Of a stretch of DNA of 64,000 nt, positions 10,580 to 21,600 are shown in pieces. Position 1 is the first letter of the stretch; each line of letters opens with the position of its first letter. The notes beneath the pieces were generated by a model. It searched no databases. It was not told the origin of the DNA and saw only the letters and a program-made list of their open reading frames with translations. Origin of the DNA: Chaetoceros tenuissimus (lineage: Eukaryota > Bacillariophyta > Thalassiosirophyceae > Chaetocerotales > Chaetocerotaceae); NCBI GenBank assembly GCA_021927905.1, contig BLLK01000069.1, positions 1,612,001 through 1,676,000 on the forward strand. Reading direction: 5' to 3'. A program made the position numbers and the translations under genes.

Positions 10580-11103
10580 GACTACAGTTGGGTTCTTTTT
10601 ATGAGCAAACTGCTTGGGGTTTGTGTTGGATGTGTGGATCTTTGTGGATCTCACTGTTGAAGAAAAAGATATCTATGTGAGATGTTCCCAGCAAGCAAAT
10701 AGGCCGCCACAAGTATGAGGGATGTCGCAGTAGTGACTAAAGTACTTACATGCACTATCCAGCTATTCCCAAAAGTGTATATTTAGCTAGGTACGACACA
10801 ATCAAATTTTTGAGCACATTGAAAAATATTGTGGAAGTATTGCTCACTTAGAATCTTCTTCAAAAGCTGAAGAAAAGTTCGTAGTTCTGAATTAAAATTA
10901 TAAATATCTTATGACACTGAAACTATACTACAGTGAAGCGTACTTAAATCAAATAGCAGAGGTATCCTTTATGCTTTTTTTAATAAAAAATGACAATGCT
11001 GTATTCATCCAATGATCATTGTCGATGTCCCTTATGAATGTGTGAATGACAGCCAATATCATGGGGTCCAGTTAGTAATACATATCCAATGCCCAATTAC
11101 GTT
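10580..11103. other. Intergenic, lipase promoter side
   Basis: Upstream of the lipase start and downstream of the next minus-strand gene. AT-rich, no convincing open frame on either strand (11012-11236 is antisense overlap with the next gene). Confidence 0.4.
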
Positions 11104-11547
11104 CTATTCTGTAGATAATTTCAGTCCATTTAATGATGCTGGCGTCCTCTGTTTTCGTACACCTTTTGCAATTACTGCTCGTTTGAATGTAGGACCATTA
11201 CTATTTGAATTCTGTTCTGTGTCTTCTTGCATCTGATCCTCTTGCGCCTTATTTGCACATTGGACTTCGCTTGGTTTCTTCAATTTCAAGCTATTACCTG
11301 CAAGCATTGCATTCATATTCAATCCTTTCATAGGATGTACTAGTGGCCTTTTAGATCCCTCTTCCTCTTCATTTAAACTAGTTTTGGCCATATTTTGCTG
11401 TGCAGCTGCTATTCTTTCCTGAATAGATTGAAAGTTTGCTTTATTTACTGTTTTTATGTCATCTTTAGAATTTGATGTGCTATCTGACATTGAGTTTCCA
11501 CGCTGTGCATCTTGCAACGCGGCTATTCTTTCCTTTATCGATGTCAT
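11104..11547 (-). CDS. Small protein with two SI(K/Q)ERIAA(L/A)Q repeats
   Basis: 147 aa from the ATG at 11547 (the frame extends two codons upstream without an ATG). Not recognised. Two near-identical helices, TSIKERIAALQDAQ and QSIQERIAAAQQNM, stand about 40 residues apart, separated by Ser/Asp-rich linker. A middle segment, RPLVHPMKGLNMNAMLAG, and a basic end, FKRAVIAKGVRKQRTPASL, follow. The paired short amphipathic helices suggest WH2-like or other short linear binding elements: a helix followed by a basic LKK(P) segment (SLKLKKPSE) is loosely reminiscent of WH2 actin-binding motifs. This is a suggestion only. Confidence 0.6.
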   Translation of the reverse strand: MTSIKERIAALQDAQRGNSMSDSTSNSKDDIKTVNKANFQSIQERIAAAQQNMAKTSLNEEEEGSKRPLVHPMKGLNMNAMLAGNSLKLKKPSEVQCANKAQEDQMQEDTEQNSNSNGPTFKRAVIAKGVRKQRTPASLNGLKLSTE

Positions 11548-11908
11548 TTCCAACTTAAAGAGAGTAGAGAGTATTTATTAACAAGAGTAAATTCGTGAAA
11601 CCGTGGAATGACTTTTCAAATAGCGGCACGGCAGGCACAGCTCTCACGATGATCAAAACTCTCTCCAAAAATAGAGTGCATCCTCATCCCTTTTTTCTTT
11701 CACTCCTGCCGTCATTGTTGCTTTAAATAGTATGTATGTGCTCCCTAGTGGTTTCATAGGTTATGCGTCCCTGCATCATTCAGCATTGTTGGCAATTGGC
11801 AAAAACAAGCAGCACAAGATAGATGAAGATAATTTCACTACCATACCTACATCCCATTGTTATTTATTACACATCAACATATTTACTAGCTAGACTAACA
11901 AAAATACC
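11548..11908. promoter_or_regulatory. Divergent upstream region (361 bp)
   Basis: Between the 11547 minus-strand start and the 11909 plus-strand start. No gene or defined site seen. Confidence 0.35.
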
Positions 11909-13216
11909 ATGACAAGGATCCAACGGAGAAAGAAATCAAGGAGAGAGCTGAGCCCTCTCCATTTGGTATTACTTCTTTTCGTGTTGCTCACCACAGCATT
12001 TATAGCGATCATAAGAATTTCAAAAAGTGTGGGAAGGGCATCTCATGAAGACATCAATTCCATTAGAACTCGCAATGATAATAGATATGTTGCAATGCAA
12101 AAGAAGAATTATCAAAGTGACGATATCATCAAAATGATTCAAGGGGGATATTTACACTTGGTAGATTTGAGAGTTACAAGCAATCCTTTCAGTACTGATG
12201 CAGATGAGCCACCTTACTCAATACAAGCACAATTTTGCCACTTGGAGTTTGCCAAGCATAAGGCTGACCCAGCTGCAGTACCCATGTTTAAAGATTTGCA
12301 GGCTCAATCTCCTGCATGCAAGAGCACTAGGGTCCAAGTTGATTTATACACTGCAGCTACAGCAGCAAAACAATATGATAAATTACATGAAGGGGTTTCC
12401 ATAAGATCAATGACTCCAAACGGTTTCGTCTTTCATGAAAGCAGATGTGGGTCAACACTTGTCGCGAACAGTTTGGTAGCATTTGAACCTTCTCAAACAA
12501 GAGTATACTCAGAATCTGGACCGCCTATATCAGCAGCAAAACTTTTTAATATGGACTATGAACTTCAATCAAAAGCCCTTCTTCGAGATGTCATTTATTT
12601 GATGGGACGAACAGACGATTTAAAAGAAGAAAATTTATTTTTCAAGATACAATCCATTGGGTCAAAATCAATTTGGGCCTTTCGAAAGGCTTTTCCTACG
12701 ACTCCATGGCTTTATGTTTATAGAGATCCTGTGCAAGTAATGAAGTCACATTTGAAAGTGGAAGGAACAAATAAGGCCGTATGTTTACGATCACAACATC
12801 GTCCAACGCATGATATCTTTACTTTGACCAAAAATATAAGTGGTAGGAAACCTGACGAATTATCGAATGAAGAATTTTGTGCTGCACACCTTGCTACATT
12901 GTGTGCGGCTGCAGAAAAGGAATTGCTAGATTCCAATGGTCTTGGAAAGGTAATCAATTACCAGGATATTCCAAAGGTATTGATTGATGATATAATCCCA
13001 CACCACTTTTTGGATAAAGCTGATGGACTTTCTCCAGAGCAAGTACAGCGAATTCTAAAAGTGAATGAAAAATACAGTAAGGGACGACATACAAATAAAG
13101 AATGGAAAGATGATAGTAAGTTAAAAGAGGAAACAGCTTGGCCTGAAATGAAAGACGCAAGTAAACTATTTTTGAGTCCAGTGTACGAAAGACTTGAGAA
13201 AATGAAAACGCAATAG
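11909..13216 (+). CDS. Sulfotransferase-like type II membrane protein (copy 1)
   Basis: Single exon, 435 aa. A basic N-terminus (RRKKSRRELSP) and one membrane span (about residues 17-38) give a Golgi-type signal-anchor. The lumenal part carries a P-loop-type motif at about residues 175-187 (FHESRCGSTLVAN), matching the 5'-phosphosulfate loop of PAPS-dependent sulfotransferases. A second element, WLYVYRDPVQVMKSH, matches the 3'-phosphate-binding strand/helix with RDP. Between them lies VYSESGPPISAAKLF. It would transfer sulfate from PAPS to a glycan or other acceptor; the acceptor is unknown. A divergent paralogue lies tail-to-tail 20 bp downstream. Confidence 0.78.
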   Translation: MTRIQRRKKSRRELSPLHLVLLLFVLLTTAFIAIIRISKSVGRASHEDINSIRTRNDNRYVAMQKKNYQSDDIIKMIQGGYLHLVDLRVTSNPFSTDADEPPYSIQAQFCHLEFAKHKADPAAVPMFKDLQAQSPACKSTRVQVDLYTAATAAKQYDKLHEGVSIRSMTPNGFVFHESRCGSTLVANSLVAFEPSQTRVYSESGPPISAAKLFNMDYELQSKALLRDVIYLMGRTDDLKEENLFFKIQSIGSKSIWAFRKAFPTTPWLYVYRDPVQVMKSHLKVEGTNKAVCLRSQHRPTHDIFTLTKNISGRKPDELSNEEFCAAHLATLCAAAEKELLDSNGLGKVINYQDIPKVLIDDIIPHHFLDKADGLSPEQVQRILKVNEKYSKGRHTNKEWKDDSKLKEETAWPEMKDASKLFLSPVYERLEKMKTQ

Positions 13217-13236
13217 AAAGAATTCTATGATTGGAA

Positions 13237-14556
13237 TTAGGGTTTTATTCTGTAATTCTCCAGAGTAACGTAGTTAAATGCTAAATAATCTATACTAGCC
13301 TTCTCCATTCCAGCAGTGAGATGAGTGCGTTTTTCCTTATTATCGCCTATCCATGCGACTTCCTTTTCCTTGGATTTTGCATAGATACTTTGTGCATACG
13401 CAGCTTTCGTGGTTCTATGATTATCAGTCTGTACTTCGAAGTGTTTCAAAACAGGTTCAATGTTTTGAAGTTGATTGTAATTGAAGAGCTGACCGCTCGA
13501 AGAATATTGTTTGAATACACTTAATACACTTGCACAGAGTGATGACAGATAGATAGCACAAAGATCTTCATTTGACAAATTTGCGCTTTGCAATTGAAAG
13601 GATTCAAGTATTTCAATCATTTGTATAGGAGAATGTCTCTTATATTGGAGACACTTTGATCTCAAAGTAGGATGTGGAACATTTAGATATGATGCAAGTA
13701 CTTCTTCTGGCTCTCGATATATGAATGCCCATTTATTTCTTGACATAACACTCAACACTACTTCTAAATTGGAGGTTGCAGCGGCTTGCATTTTGAAGAA
13801 TATTTTTGACACTGTCGAAGTTTTAGGGACGCGTCTCATTATATAACTCACATCCGAAAAAATAACACCGACTGTTTCTTTCGAGCATAGTGTATATGAT
13901 TCTCCGCACATTTTCAAAGCAGAAATCATCGGACCGGGATCAGAATACACCTTATGCATATCTTGATTCATATATTGAAGTACATTGGAGATCATATTAG
14001 CTCCGCTTTTCCCCTCATGAAATATCAAGTTGACGTCATCAACTACTTGTATTTCAGAAGATGAAGATTTCTTTTTGTCATGATCTCTAATCTCTTCAGC
14101 AACATCTTTCAAATTAACTTTGATACTATTATTCCGACAATCATGACTGCTGCTGATCAAATCGTGATAGGTTGGATACTTCCACGGATGCTGCTTATAT
14201 AGATCCCAATTTAAATCGCAAAACACAGCCTCAATGCCATCATAGTACAATGGTTTGCTCCTTTTAGTTACCAATTTTGCCACATGTATTTCAATTAAAT
14301 CTAAATGTCCATTTAAAATAGATTCGATACCATCCGAACCTTTCACATAGATTTGCTTGGGCGCATTCAAATCATTTGTAGTGACTACTGCATCAAAATG
14401 AATCATTCGTTGCATATGCTCATGTTCAGTTTCGCGACTAGATTTTCGGCCGATGAGAGTGAAAAGAGCAGCAAGTGCAACACATACAGACGCTATTTTC
14501 AAAATGCGATTCACATGGTCATTTTTTCTTCCTCGTCTATATGGATTCAACGTCAT
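13237..14556 (-). CDS. Sulfotransferase-like type II membrane protein (copy 2, diverged P-loop)
   Basis: Single exon, 439 aa. Same architecture as the convergent neighbour at 11909-13216: basic N-terminus, one span (IASVCVALAALFTLI), and the same block order FHEGKSGANMISN, VYSDPGPMISALKM, FFKMQAAATSN and WAFIYREPEEVLASYL. The PAPS loop GKSGAN lacks the Ser/Thr pair present in copy 1 (SRCGST), and RDP has become REP. These are positions that normally bind the cofactor, so this copy may have changed activity or be a non-catalytic partner. Stop codons of the two copies are only 20 bp apart, so their transcripts must overlap at the 3' ends. Confidence 0.75.
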   Translation of the reverse strand: MTLNPYRRGRKNDHVNRILKIASVCVALAALFTLIGRKSSRETEHEHMQRMIHFDAVVTTNDLNAPKQIYVKGSDGIESILNGHLDLIEIHVAKLVTKRSKPLYYDGIEAVFCDLNWDLYKQHPWKYPTYHDLISSSHDCRNNSIKVNLKDVAEEIRDHDKKKSSSSEIQVVDDVNLIFHEGKSGANMISNVLQYMNQDMHKVYSDPGPMISALKMCGESYTLCSKETVGVIFSDVSYIMRRVPKTSTVSKIFFKMQAAATSNLEVVLSVMSRNKWAFIYREPEEVLASYLNVPHPTLRSKCLQYKRHSPIQMIEILESFQLQSANLSNEDLCAIYLSSLCASVLSVFKQYSSSGQLFNYNQLQNIEPVLKHFEVQTDNHRTTKAAYAQSIYAKSKEKEVAWIGDNKEKRTHLTAGMEKASIDYLAFNYVTLENYRIKP

Positions 14557-14592
14557 CGAGTTGAAGATGAGATTGCCTAAAGAATTCTGTCA

Positions 14593-14766
14593 TCTAGAAA
14601 TGGAGGAGTATGTTTCTTTGGAATAGTAATTGCAATGCGGAATACGTATGTGTTTTCGACGAAGCGCTCTTGTGCCTCCTTTTGTTTTGGGTTTTGGCTT
14701 TTGTTGCTTTGCATCGCTTTCACCCTGATCATCATTGTCAGAGTCTATGACGTCATATAGTTCCAT
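14593..14766 (-). CDS. Possible small basic-tailed protein
   Basis: An open frame of about 58 codons from ATG 14766 (MELYDVIDSDNDDQGESDAK) with an acidic first third, a KPKPKTKGG linker and a basic end (RALRRKHIRIP). Composition is protein-like, not random, but there is no homology I recognise, and it lies in the space upstream of two starts. It could be a small gene or the last exon of something not traced. Confidence 0.25.
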
Positions 14767-14932
14767 GATATAGTCATTGTCAGCAGATGCAGTCACGTGT
14801 ACTTCTTTCGTTGTTCGTTGTGGTTATTCCATATATCCACCGCCACCTTATTACTCATTGATTTGCAATGGCACTGTGCTTTCTAATCTAGATTTAGTTA
14901 CAAATAGATACACCCGAATTTCAGCAATAACT

Positions 14933-15205
14933 ATGGCAACAGAAAAGAGATCGAAGCTGGGATGGACTTCTATCATCGTTATGACCATAGCTTCTCTATT
15001 TCTCTTTTCAAATCAAAGTTGGAAAGCTAAACTCTTTTCTCTAGAAGATGAGCCAAGGCAGCTCATATTGATGACACCTGAACATGAAGATTCAAGATAT
15101 TTAATCCCGAACGAGAAACATCTTCGAATGTTGGAAAGAGAAAGAAAGACACACGAAAACGAGGACATGTATTCAAATAATTCCAGAGATAAGCAAGGGT
15201 CATAG
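14933..15205 (+). CDS. Small single-span membrane protein
   Basis: 90 aa from the ATG at 14933 (an upstream in-frame extension to 14777 has no ATG-supported coding look). A short basic head (MATEKRSKLG) is followed by one hydrophobic segment (WTSIIVMTIASLFLF), then a charged, Glu/Arg/Lys-rich tail. It looks like a signal-anchor protein of unknown role. The head resembles those of the two sulfotransferase-like proteins nearby only in layout. Confidence 0.5.
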   Translation: MATEKRSKLGWTSIIVMTIASLFLFSNQSWKAKLFSLEDEPRQLILMTPEHEDSRYLIPNEKHLRMLERERKTHENEDMYSNNSRDKQGS

Positions 15206-15574
15206 TTGCATGCAACTGATATGCATATATCCGTCTCTCCTTTAGTGAATAAAGAGGGACTTGCCCATATCGAGTAGCCGTCTCAGATTCCATGAATAGA
15301 GAGGTAGACGCAACTGCACATTATTCTCCGCGATGAAAGGGTAAAAGTCTTGTGACAGGTGATTTTCTATCCATGCTGGTTTTCTCTCGAATATCAGCAC
15401 GATAGATAGGATGTCTCGATGTTTCAAAGTATCAGAATTTGCAGGAAGAACTTTGACACAAGAAACACTTCATATCATGATTCCATTCATATATAGAATC
15501 TAGGTTGTTATGTTTCTCTATTATGTATATTATTTTTTAGGGACACTAATGTAACATCATAAAAAGTCAACACT
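15206..15574. other. Convergent intergenic region
   Basis: 3' flanks of the 14933 gene and of the PP2C gene. Minus-strand open frames here have no motif or good start context. No gene supported. Confidence 0.4.
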
Positions 15575-17044
15575 TCAATTCTCATTATGGCGGAAATACA
15601 TGACAATAATTGTGATATCATCAGTTCTATTTTCATGTTCCAACCATGAGTTGTATGCTTTATGGACAATCTCATCACACGCGATGACTGCATTTTCGCT
15701 ATTCTTGCACATATCGATGATTTCTTGATTAGTCATGAATTCGAAAACTCCGTCACTTGCCAGCACAAGGATTTTATCTTCTTCAGATATACGTTTGCTA
15801 AAGAATTCAGGCTCAGCGAACACTCCGCATTCCTCAGCAATTGAGTCTCCAAGTGAACGTGTGAAAGAAGTACCTGGTAGATTATCATCAGCTTTCCATA
15901 CACGAGGGGGATCGCCAGCAATGTCTATAAAGTCATCAACCCCTAGTTTTTTGTCTTGCGTCTTGTCAGATTCTGTTACTTTTGTTTTACCTTCCAATTG
16001 ATCTACTGTCAACACGCGTCCACCAGATCTTTCAATTCGCTCACGTTCATCTTTTCTCCATGGGGTTTGGTCTTGCGATAAAGGTACTGCAATAGTCTTT
16101 TTCTCTTCTGAATCATAGTATCCCAAAATTGCTCTTGAATCGCCAACATTACTCACAATCATTTGGCCATCATGGAATCCTGCACTAATTGCAGTGGTTC
16201 CACTCAAATTAACAAGAGGTTGTGTATCAATCATTAAACCATTCAATTCGATATGTGCATTCTTACTAGCTTCTTGATATGATTTTGCAGAAATCATTGG
16301 AAACAATTTTGGATTGAAAGGCAATTGTTCATCTTTTGGCAATTTTGAATTACGAAGCTTGTGTGCTTTTACCCTCTCTTGTTGAATATATTTTGCCATA
16401 AGTGAAGACAGGTTCTTTTGCGCATAAGTTGCAAAATGTTCTCCAACTGGACCATGACCATCAAAAATAGCGAATAATGAGTCATCTGCTACAGCTGACA
16501 AATTATGCGTGACTGAGAGAGAATCCTGATTAGGCTTATGTGGATCTATTTGAATTCAGCTTTTAGAAAACATGTTGATATGGATACTCATTTCATAGTT
16601 CATGAATTTGTACTTACCATCAGGATAGTAACCTCTTTGAGTCGAATGCGCATATTCAATGGTGATTTTGCCACCCTTGATAGTAGTTGTCTTTACCTCT
16701 GTACATGTCTCTCTTCGATTGGTTACCTCCGAAGCCATAAGACGTCCTGTCACATCAAGATCGGGACTTGCTTCTTTGGCTTTATCACTTTGGCGATCTT
16801 TGATAGACTGCTGCATCAATTTCTTTTGCCTTCTTCTCTCAATCTTTTCTTCTTTTGAAAGAGTTCTACTTTGTCTTTCAGTTCTAGACGATAGAGGAGC
16901 CTTGTCATCTTCCTCGATACGTGAGCGAGAATGTTCGCGATGCCGGATCAACCTCTCTGTTCTACCAATAGCGAAAGCTTTGGCAGACTGTGTGTCTCCT
17001 TTTGCTTCTTCGCTTGGAGCCTTTACTGAATTCGTATTTCCCAT
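15575..17044 (-). CDS. PP2C-type (PPM) protein phosphatase, probably N-myristoylated
   Basis: Two exons (17044-16618, 16545-15575) with a 72-bp intron; the join reads GYYPD-D-PHKPNQDSLSV, the normal entry into a PP2C domain. Total 465 aa. MGNTNS at the N-terminus is a good myristoylation signal, followed by a basic, Arg/Lys/Glu-rich leader of about 130 residues. PP2C motifs appear in order: FAIFDGHGPVG (metal-binding Asp and Gly), GTTAISAGF, NVGDSRAILG, DQTPWRKDERERI, GTSFTRSLGD, LVLASDGVFEF, and RTDDITIIV with the final metal Asp. All metal ligands appear intact. It is a Mn/Mg-dependent Ser/Thr phosphatase, probably membrane-associated through myristate; the substrate is unknown. Confidence 0.93.
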
Positions 17045-17661
17045 GTTAAATCTATTATGATTTGTATAGTGTGTATCTACGTAGTGATGGATATTTTCTT
17101 TGAAGGTGACATCTCTAGTCTCTACACACTAGACAGATGGGTCGACTTCTGCGGACTGTGGAGGAATGAAGATATGAAATGAAGATTCGAAAAGATTCTT
17201 CAAGATTCTGAGAACTCCAGGCGGCCTGTAATAACCTATTTAGCGCGTTTGGGTACTTCAAATAGCTATCTGAGTAGCTGTGTAAGATCTTTTATACCTC
17301 CTCTTTTTCATTTTTTCTTGATGATGAGATGAATAGTATTAGGTAGTAAATAATCGTAGTCTACTTTCGATTAAACTCCTTGCAATTATTCAATTTATAA
17401 CTTACATTTTATTGATCAATGTTGGTTTTTCATGTCGACGCTACACTTGACAAAAGTATTTTAATGTAGTATGCATTTAGCAGCATTCGATAGATTATTC
17501 TTGTTTCATATTTCGAGTGAAGTCCATAATTGTTACGTAAAAGTAATTTTTAAAATGATATTATAATTTACATGATACATGTAGCTATGGTGCTATGAGT
17601 GGCCCATACCAAAGCAATGTACAATTGCAACTGTCACATAAACAAGTAGGATTTCAAATGT
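17045..17661. other. Intergenic, PP2C promoter side (617 bp)
   Basis: Upstream of the PP2C start and downstream of the AP-2 sigma gene (both minus strand). AT-rich. A short imperfect repeat of AAGATTC words at about 17178-17210 is the only pattern seen. No gene. Confidence 0.4.
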
Positions 17662-18228
17662 CTATTCCATTTTCTCAAGCAACTTGACCCTCTCCAAAAT
17701 TTCTCTTTTACTCGTCTCCTCTATTTCCCCAGCCAACATGTATTCGTCCAAAATACTATAAACCTTGTTAAAGTTGAATACAATATCCAACTCACAAACA
17801 TTGCTGAAGTAGCTGTCCAATAATTCAACAAACAAATGAATAGTCTCAAGATAGCTCAACTCATTATCAGCTAGATCAACTGCAATTGTGAAAAATAACC
17901 CTGCATATCTTCTATAGATCAACTTGTAATTGTTGTACTCGATAAAGTTTGTGTACTTTTTATCACGAGCTGTCACTAGTCGATGAACTTCAGATTCAAT
18001 TCTCAACTTTTCTGTTTCACTAGTTCCAGATCCATTATGAGGAGTTGGTGGCGGAATATACCACTTTGATAGTCTAGTTTTACCTTGACGATTTTGTAAG
18101 AGGAAGAACCGAATCTAAAGAGGTGTGAATGTTAGTTGATGAAGGATTAGAGACAATGCGCATCATATGTTTTTATGGGACTCATGGATTGCTATTCAAA
18201 ATTGCACATCAGGAGAGGCACATACCAT
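17662..18228 (-). CDS. AP2S1: AP-2 complex sigma subunit (clathrin adaptor small chain)
   Basis: Two exons. The first coding exon is the ATG alone (18228-18226), followed by GTATGT; the second is 18114-17662. Joined, the protein begins [20 protein letters not shown] and is 151 aa, close to the usual 142. Sigma-2 features: [57 protein letters not shown] and [15 protein letters not shown] Pro/Gly/Ser insert of about 10 residues ([13 protein letters not shown]) follows KWY where other sigma-2 chains have an acidic loop. It forms part of the AP-2 heterotetramer that selects cargo for clathrin vesicles at the plasma membrane. The choice of sigma-2 over sigma-1 rests on MIRF, VCELD and FNFNKVY. Confidence 0.92.
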
Positions 18229-18612
18229 TTTCCGAGTAAATTTACACTTTTAATATTCTTCTTCTTTTGTAGTAATGTGTTGTGGATGATAGCGGAGATA
18301 GACTGTTTTGTACTTTGTATCCTTCTCAGGTATTCATAGTGATATGTATTGCTAGCAACAAAAAATCAGTCACTTTTTGTTTTTTAGTCCTCCTCCACAC
18401 CTCTTTTTGAAATCTCCAGTCGTGTCTAGTAACGTGACTGAAAAGCATTTTTGAAGATCAAATTGAGGAAAAAGCTACCAGTATCCTCTTGCCAATGAAA
18501 AAACCATGCACATTTCTTAATATAAAACAATAATTAAATTTATAGAAGGCAATATTTTCATTTTGCCAACTATTCTTCACAAATGTATAGATGCTTGATT
18601 TGTTTCTTACAC
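18229..18612. other. Intergenic, AP-2 sigma upstream region
   Basis: Holds the AP-2 sigma promoter and the 3' flank of the large acidic gene. AT-rich; no open frame with coding character. Confidence 0.4.
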
Positions 18613-21600
18613 CTATGATTTGACACTCTTCCTGATCTTTCTTCCATTTGTAGTGTCCGTTTTCATTTGAACTTTCATAGCGGCATCCAATAGAGAATTG
18701 GTCTTAATTGAAGGATTTCCTTTTCTTGATCTATTCTTTTTCTCCATCGATCTCTTTAGTGCAAGCAAATCGTCTACGATAGTGTCTGTAGTTGGTTTCT
18801 TCTTTAACTTTGGTCCTGACTTACTACTAACAGTTGGCTTCTTTGTGATTTTGTTTCGACTAGTGGAAGAAGGGGATTGCAGTGATGACGAATTTTTCAC
18901 TGCTCCTTTCCTAGATGGAGTCGCTGTCTTGCTCTTTTTCATTGTCCTCTTCATTACATTGGTTTCCTTCTCGGAAGAATCTAGTAAAGGTTTATTTTCC
19001 TCCTTCGTTTCGACATTTGGTTCAAAATGTTGTTCATCTTCTTCTGCCGTAACAAAGGAATCCGATTCCACATTTACAACGTTCTCTATAGAAGCTTCTT
19101 TAATCTGGCTACTTTCTTTGGTTTCCTCGATCACAAGGGTATCATCGAAAGGCAATTCCTCGATTTTACTTTGAGGAGTACTGAATTCTTCCACATCTTG
19201 AGGAGCACTTTGTGGTACCGCATCAATCGTTGGTATCTCAGAAGCATATTTTTCATTTATCTCGACAGCATCAACAGAGTCCTCAATAATTTCTAGGGTG
19301 TCCTCTTCGTTATTTTCTACCATTTCTTGTACAATATGATCTCTTTGTAACTCAAAGTTTGATGCATCTGGAATGATACTATTATCTCTGATATTAGCGA
19401 TGGTTGGTTCATCAATAATTTCTAGAGTGTCCTCCACAAGCTCAACTAGATCATCGACGTTATCGTCAGTAGGTTGCACTTCGTTAGACTCCTCCTGTCT
19501 ACTCTCATAGGAAATGTTGGCATTTCTTTCTTTTTCGAGCATATCCTCATGCTTACATGAAATTGCATCATCTTCACAACTATTGGCAAGATTCATTTCA
19601 TTCTCATCTCCAAAACTTTCATTTATATCTGAGCAATCAAGATTACTCTCTCCTACCTCTCCATCTACAGAAGATAGATCCTCTTCAAGTCCTTCAGGGA
19701 TGCTATCTACAGTGTAAGTAGCAATCAAACTTGATTGTAATCTTTCATACTCTTCTGGAGTAATGATTCTACCATATCTTGAATTTGGTTGTGGGACGGT
19801 CACATTACCTTCGACAGGTATTGCAATTACAACTTCCTCACCATCAGCTGTGGTGTAAGACATGTAACTTCCTGTACTTGTTACTTGAATCTGAATATCT
19901 AGCGCTTCTTCAAGATCGCTTACATTGAGATTGCTGCTGGAAGTTCTAGCCAAGTCGATATGTCTATCGTCTAAATCTGTCATTTCGTCGCTTTCTTCTG
20001 TACCAGTGGCTGGAATACCTTTATCTGATGGTACAAGGGAACTTCTTGGAACAAAGGCTGGATTATTTGGTTGGTCTAATTCGTCTGTAGACTCGTCAAA
20101 GTTCTTTCCTTTCGATAGTGCCTGCTCCTCTATTGGACTGTGGACATAATTCTCCTGATGTGTCATATTCACGAAACTATAAGAACTTGATACTGGATTC
20201 AAAGATACACCGTCACCCTCACTCTGTGACGTCATTGTTGGTGCAATTTCCAGATCAGAACCCAGAGATTCATCTGAATTCTCTTCAGAAATATCAGCTT
20301 CACCAGAATCATCGTTCGCCATTGTTGGGTTTCCAACTTGGGTCGCCAGAGCAATAGATCCAAACAAATCAGATGACTGCCTCTCATATATTGCACTTTT
20401 ATTTGCCAAATCATCGATGCTATGCTCAGCCGATTCTTCGAAAGACATTTGGTCGTCAGACTTCACATTTTCTGAGTCTTCAACTGCACTTGTTTCTCTT
20501 TCTGACGCATACGACATATCGGAAGACAATATGTGCTCTTCTGCTTCATGCTCCTCTATAATCGAAAGTTCAGAACACTCGTCGTTCTGGACATCAGATA
20601 CTTGTAATGGATCCTCTTCTGACAAGTCCAAGTCTTCTGTATTTTCACCAAAGGTTTCCACAAGGTCTGTTTCATAAGAAGATTTCCCAAGTACATCATC
20701 TTCATGTTCAAGACTACTTTCATTGGTGTCAGCATAAGTATCTGGGATAGCACAATCTTTGACATATGCAGGCAAAGTAAGAGCTGAAAACTCTTCTTCA
20801 AAGTTGGATGCATTACTATTCTCAACTCTTTCAACACCAGTTTGCAATTCAAAGTCAGAACTAGTAAAGACTTTGTATAGATCTGAAATTGGTGTAGTCA
20901 CCTTCATTCGAGAGTATGAACTCAATGAACGATCGCAGTCCACAGGATCTTCATCTTCAACAAATCGAGGTGATTTCATTACAAACTCATCCAAACCTAT
21001 GTCTTTCTCATCCTCCTCATCCTTCATTACTGCGTCGAATTTTTGTTCTATTACCGTCGAATGTGCATCTTCTTGCTCTTCTAGGCAAGGCTCCGTCAAG
21101 GCTGATGCATCATCATCATAGTCCTCATCAGTACTTTTTGACTTTTCTCCTGATAGAACCAATTGTGCTATTCTAAACGGAGTCTGGTCATATTTTTGTA
21201 AAGTAAATTCAATCTCATTCTCTGTACAAGTTTTTCTACTTCTGCTATCATCATCTCTTGTAAAAGACTTCATAGGAGTGAGCTCGATATTCTTTCCTTT
21301 CGGTGAAGGAAGCATCATTACAAGGCTTGTAGGCGAGGCACCTGGTCTGTATGCATTGTCAGGCACTAATGCATATTGACTCCTCTTTGGGTGCTTAAAT
21401 TGGAACACTTCTGAGTCAACTGTGCCTGCTATTGACTCCTGCTTGATGCTTTCATCTGCATCTGCCTCAGTATTACTTGTGTGCACACTCTCTCCTTCGT
21501 CTGTGCAATCATCGTGTTCAAAACCGCCAGGCATACACATTCTGTTCCACATGACGTTGCAACTACCCTGAGAACTCTCATCGTCCTCAATTTCTCGTAT

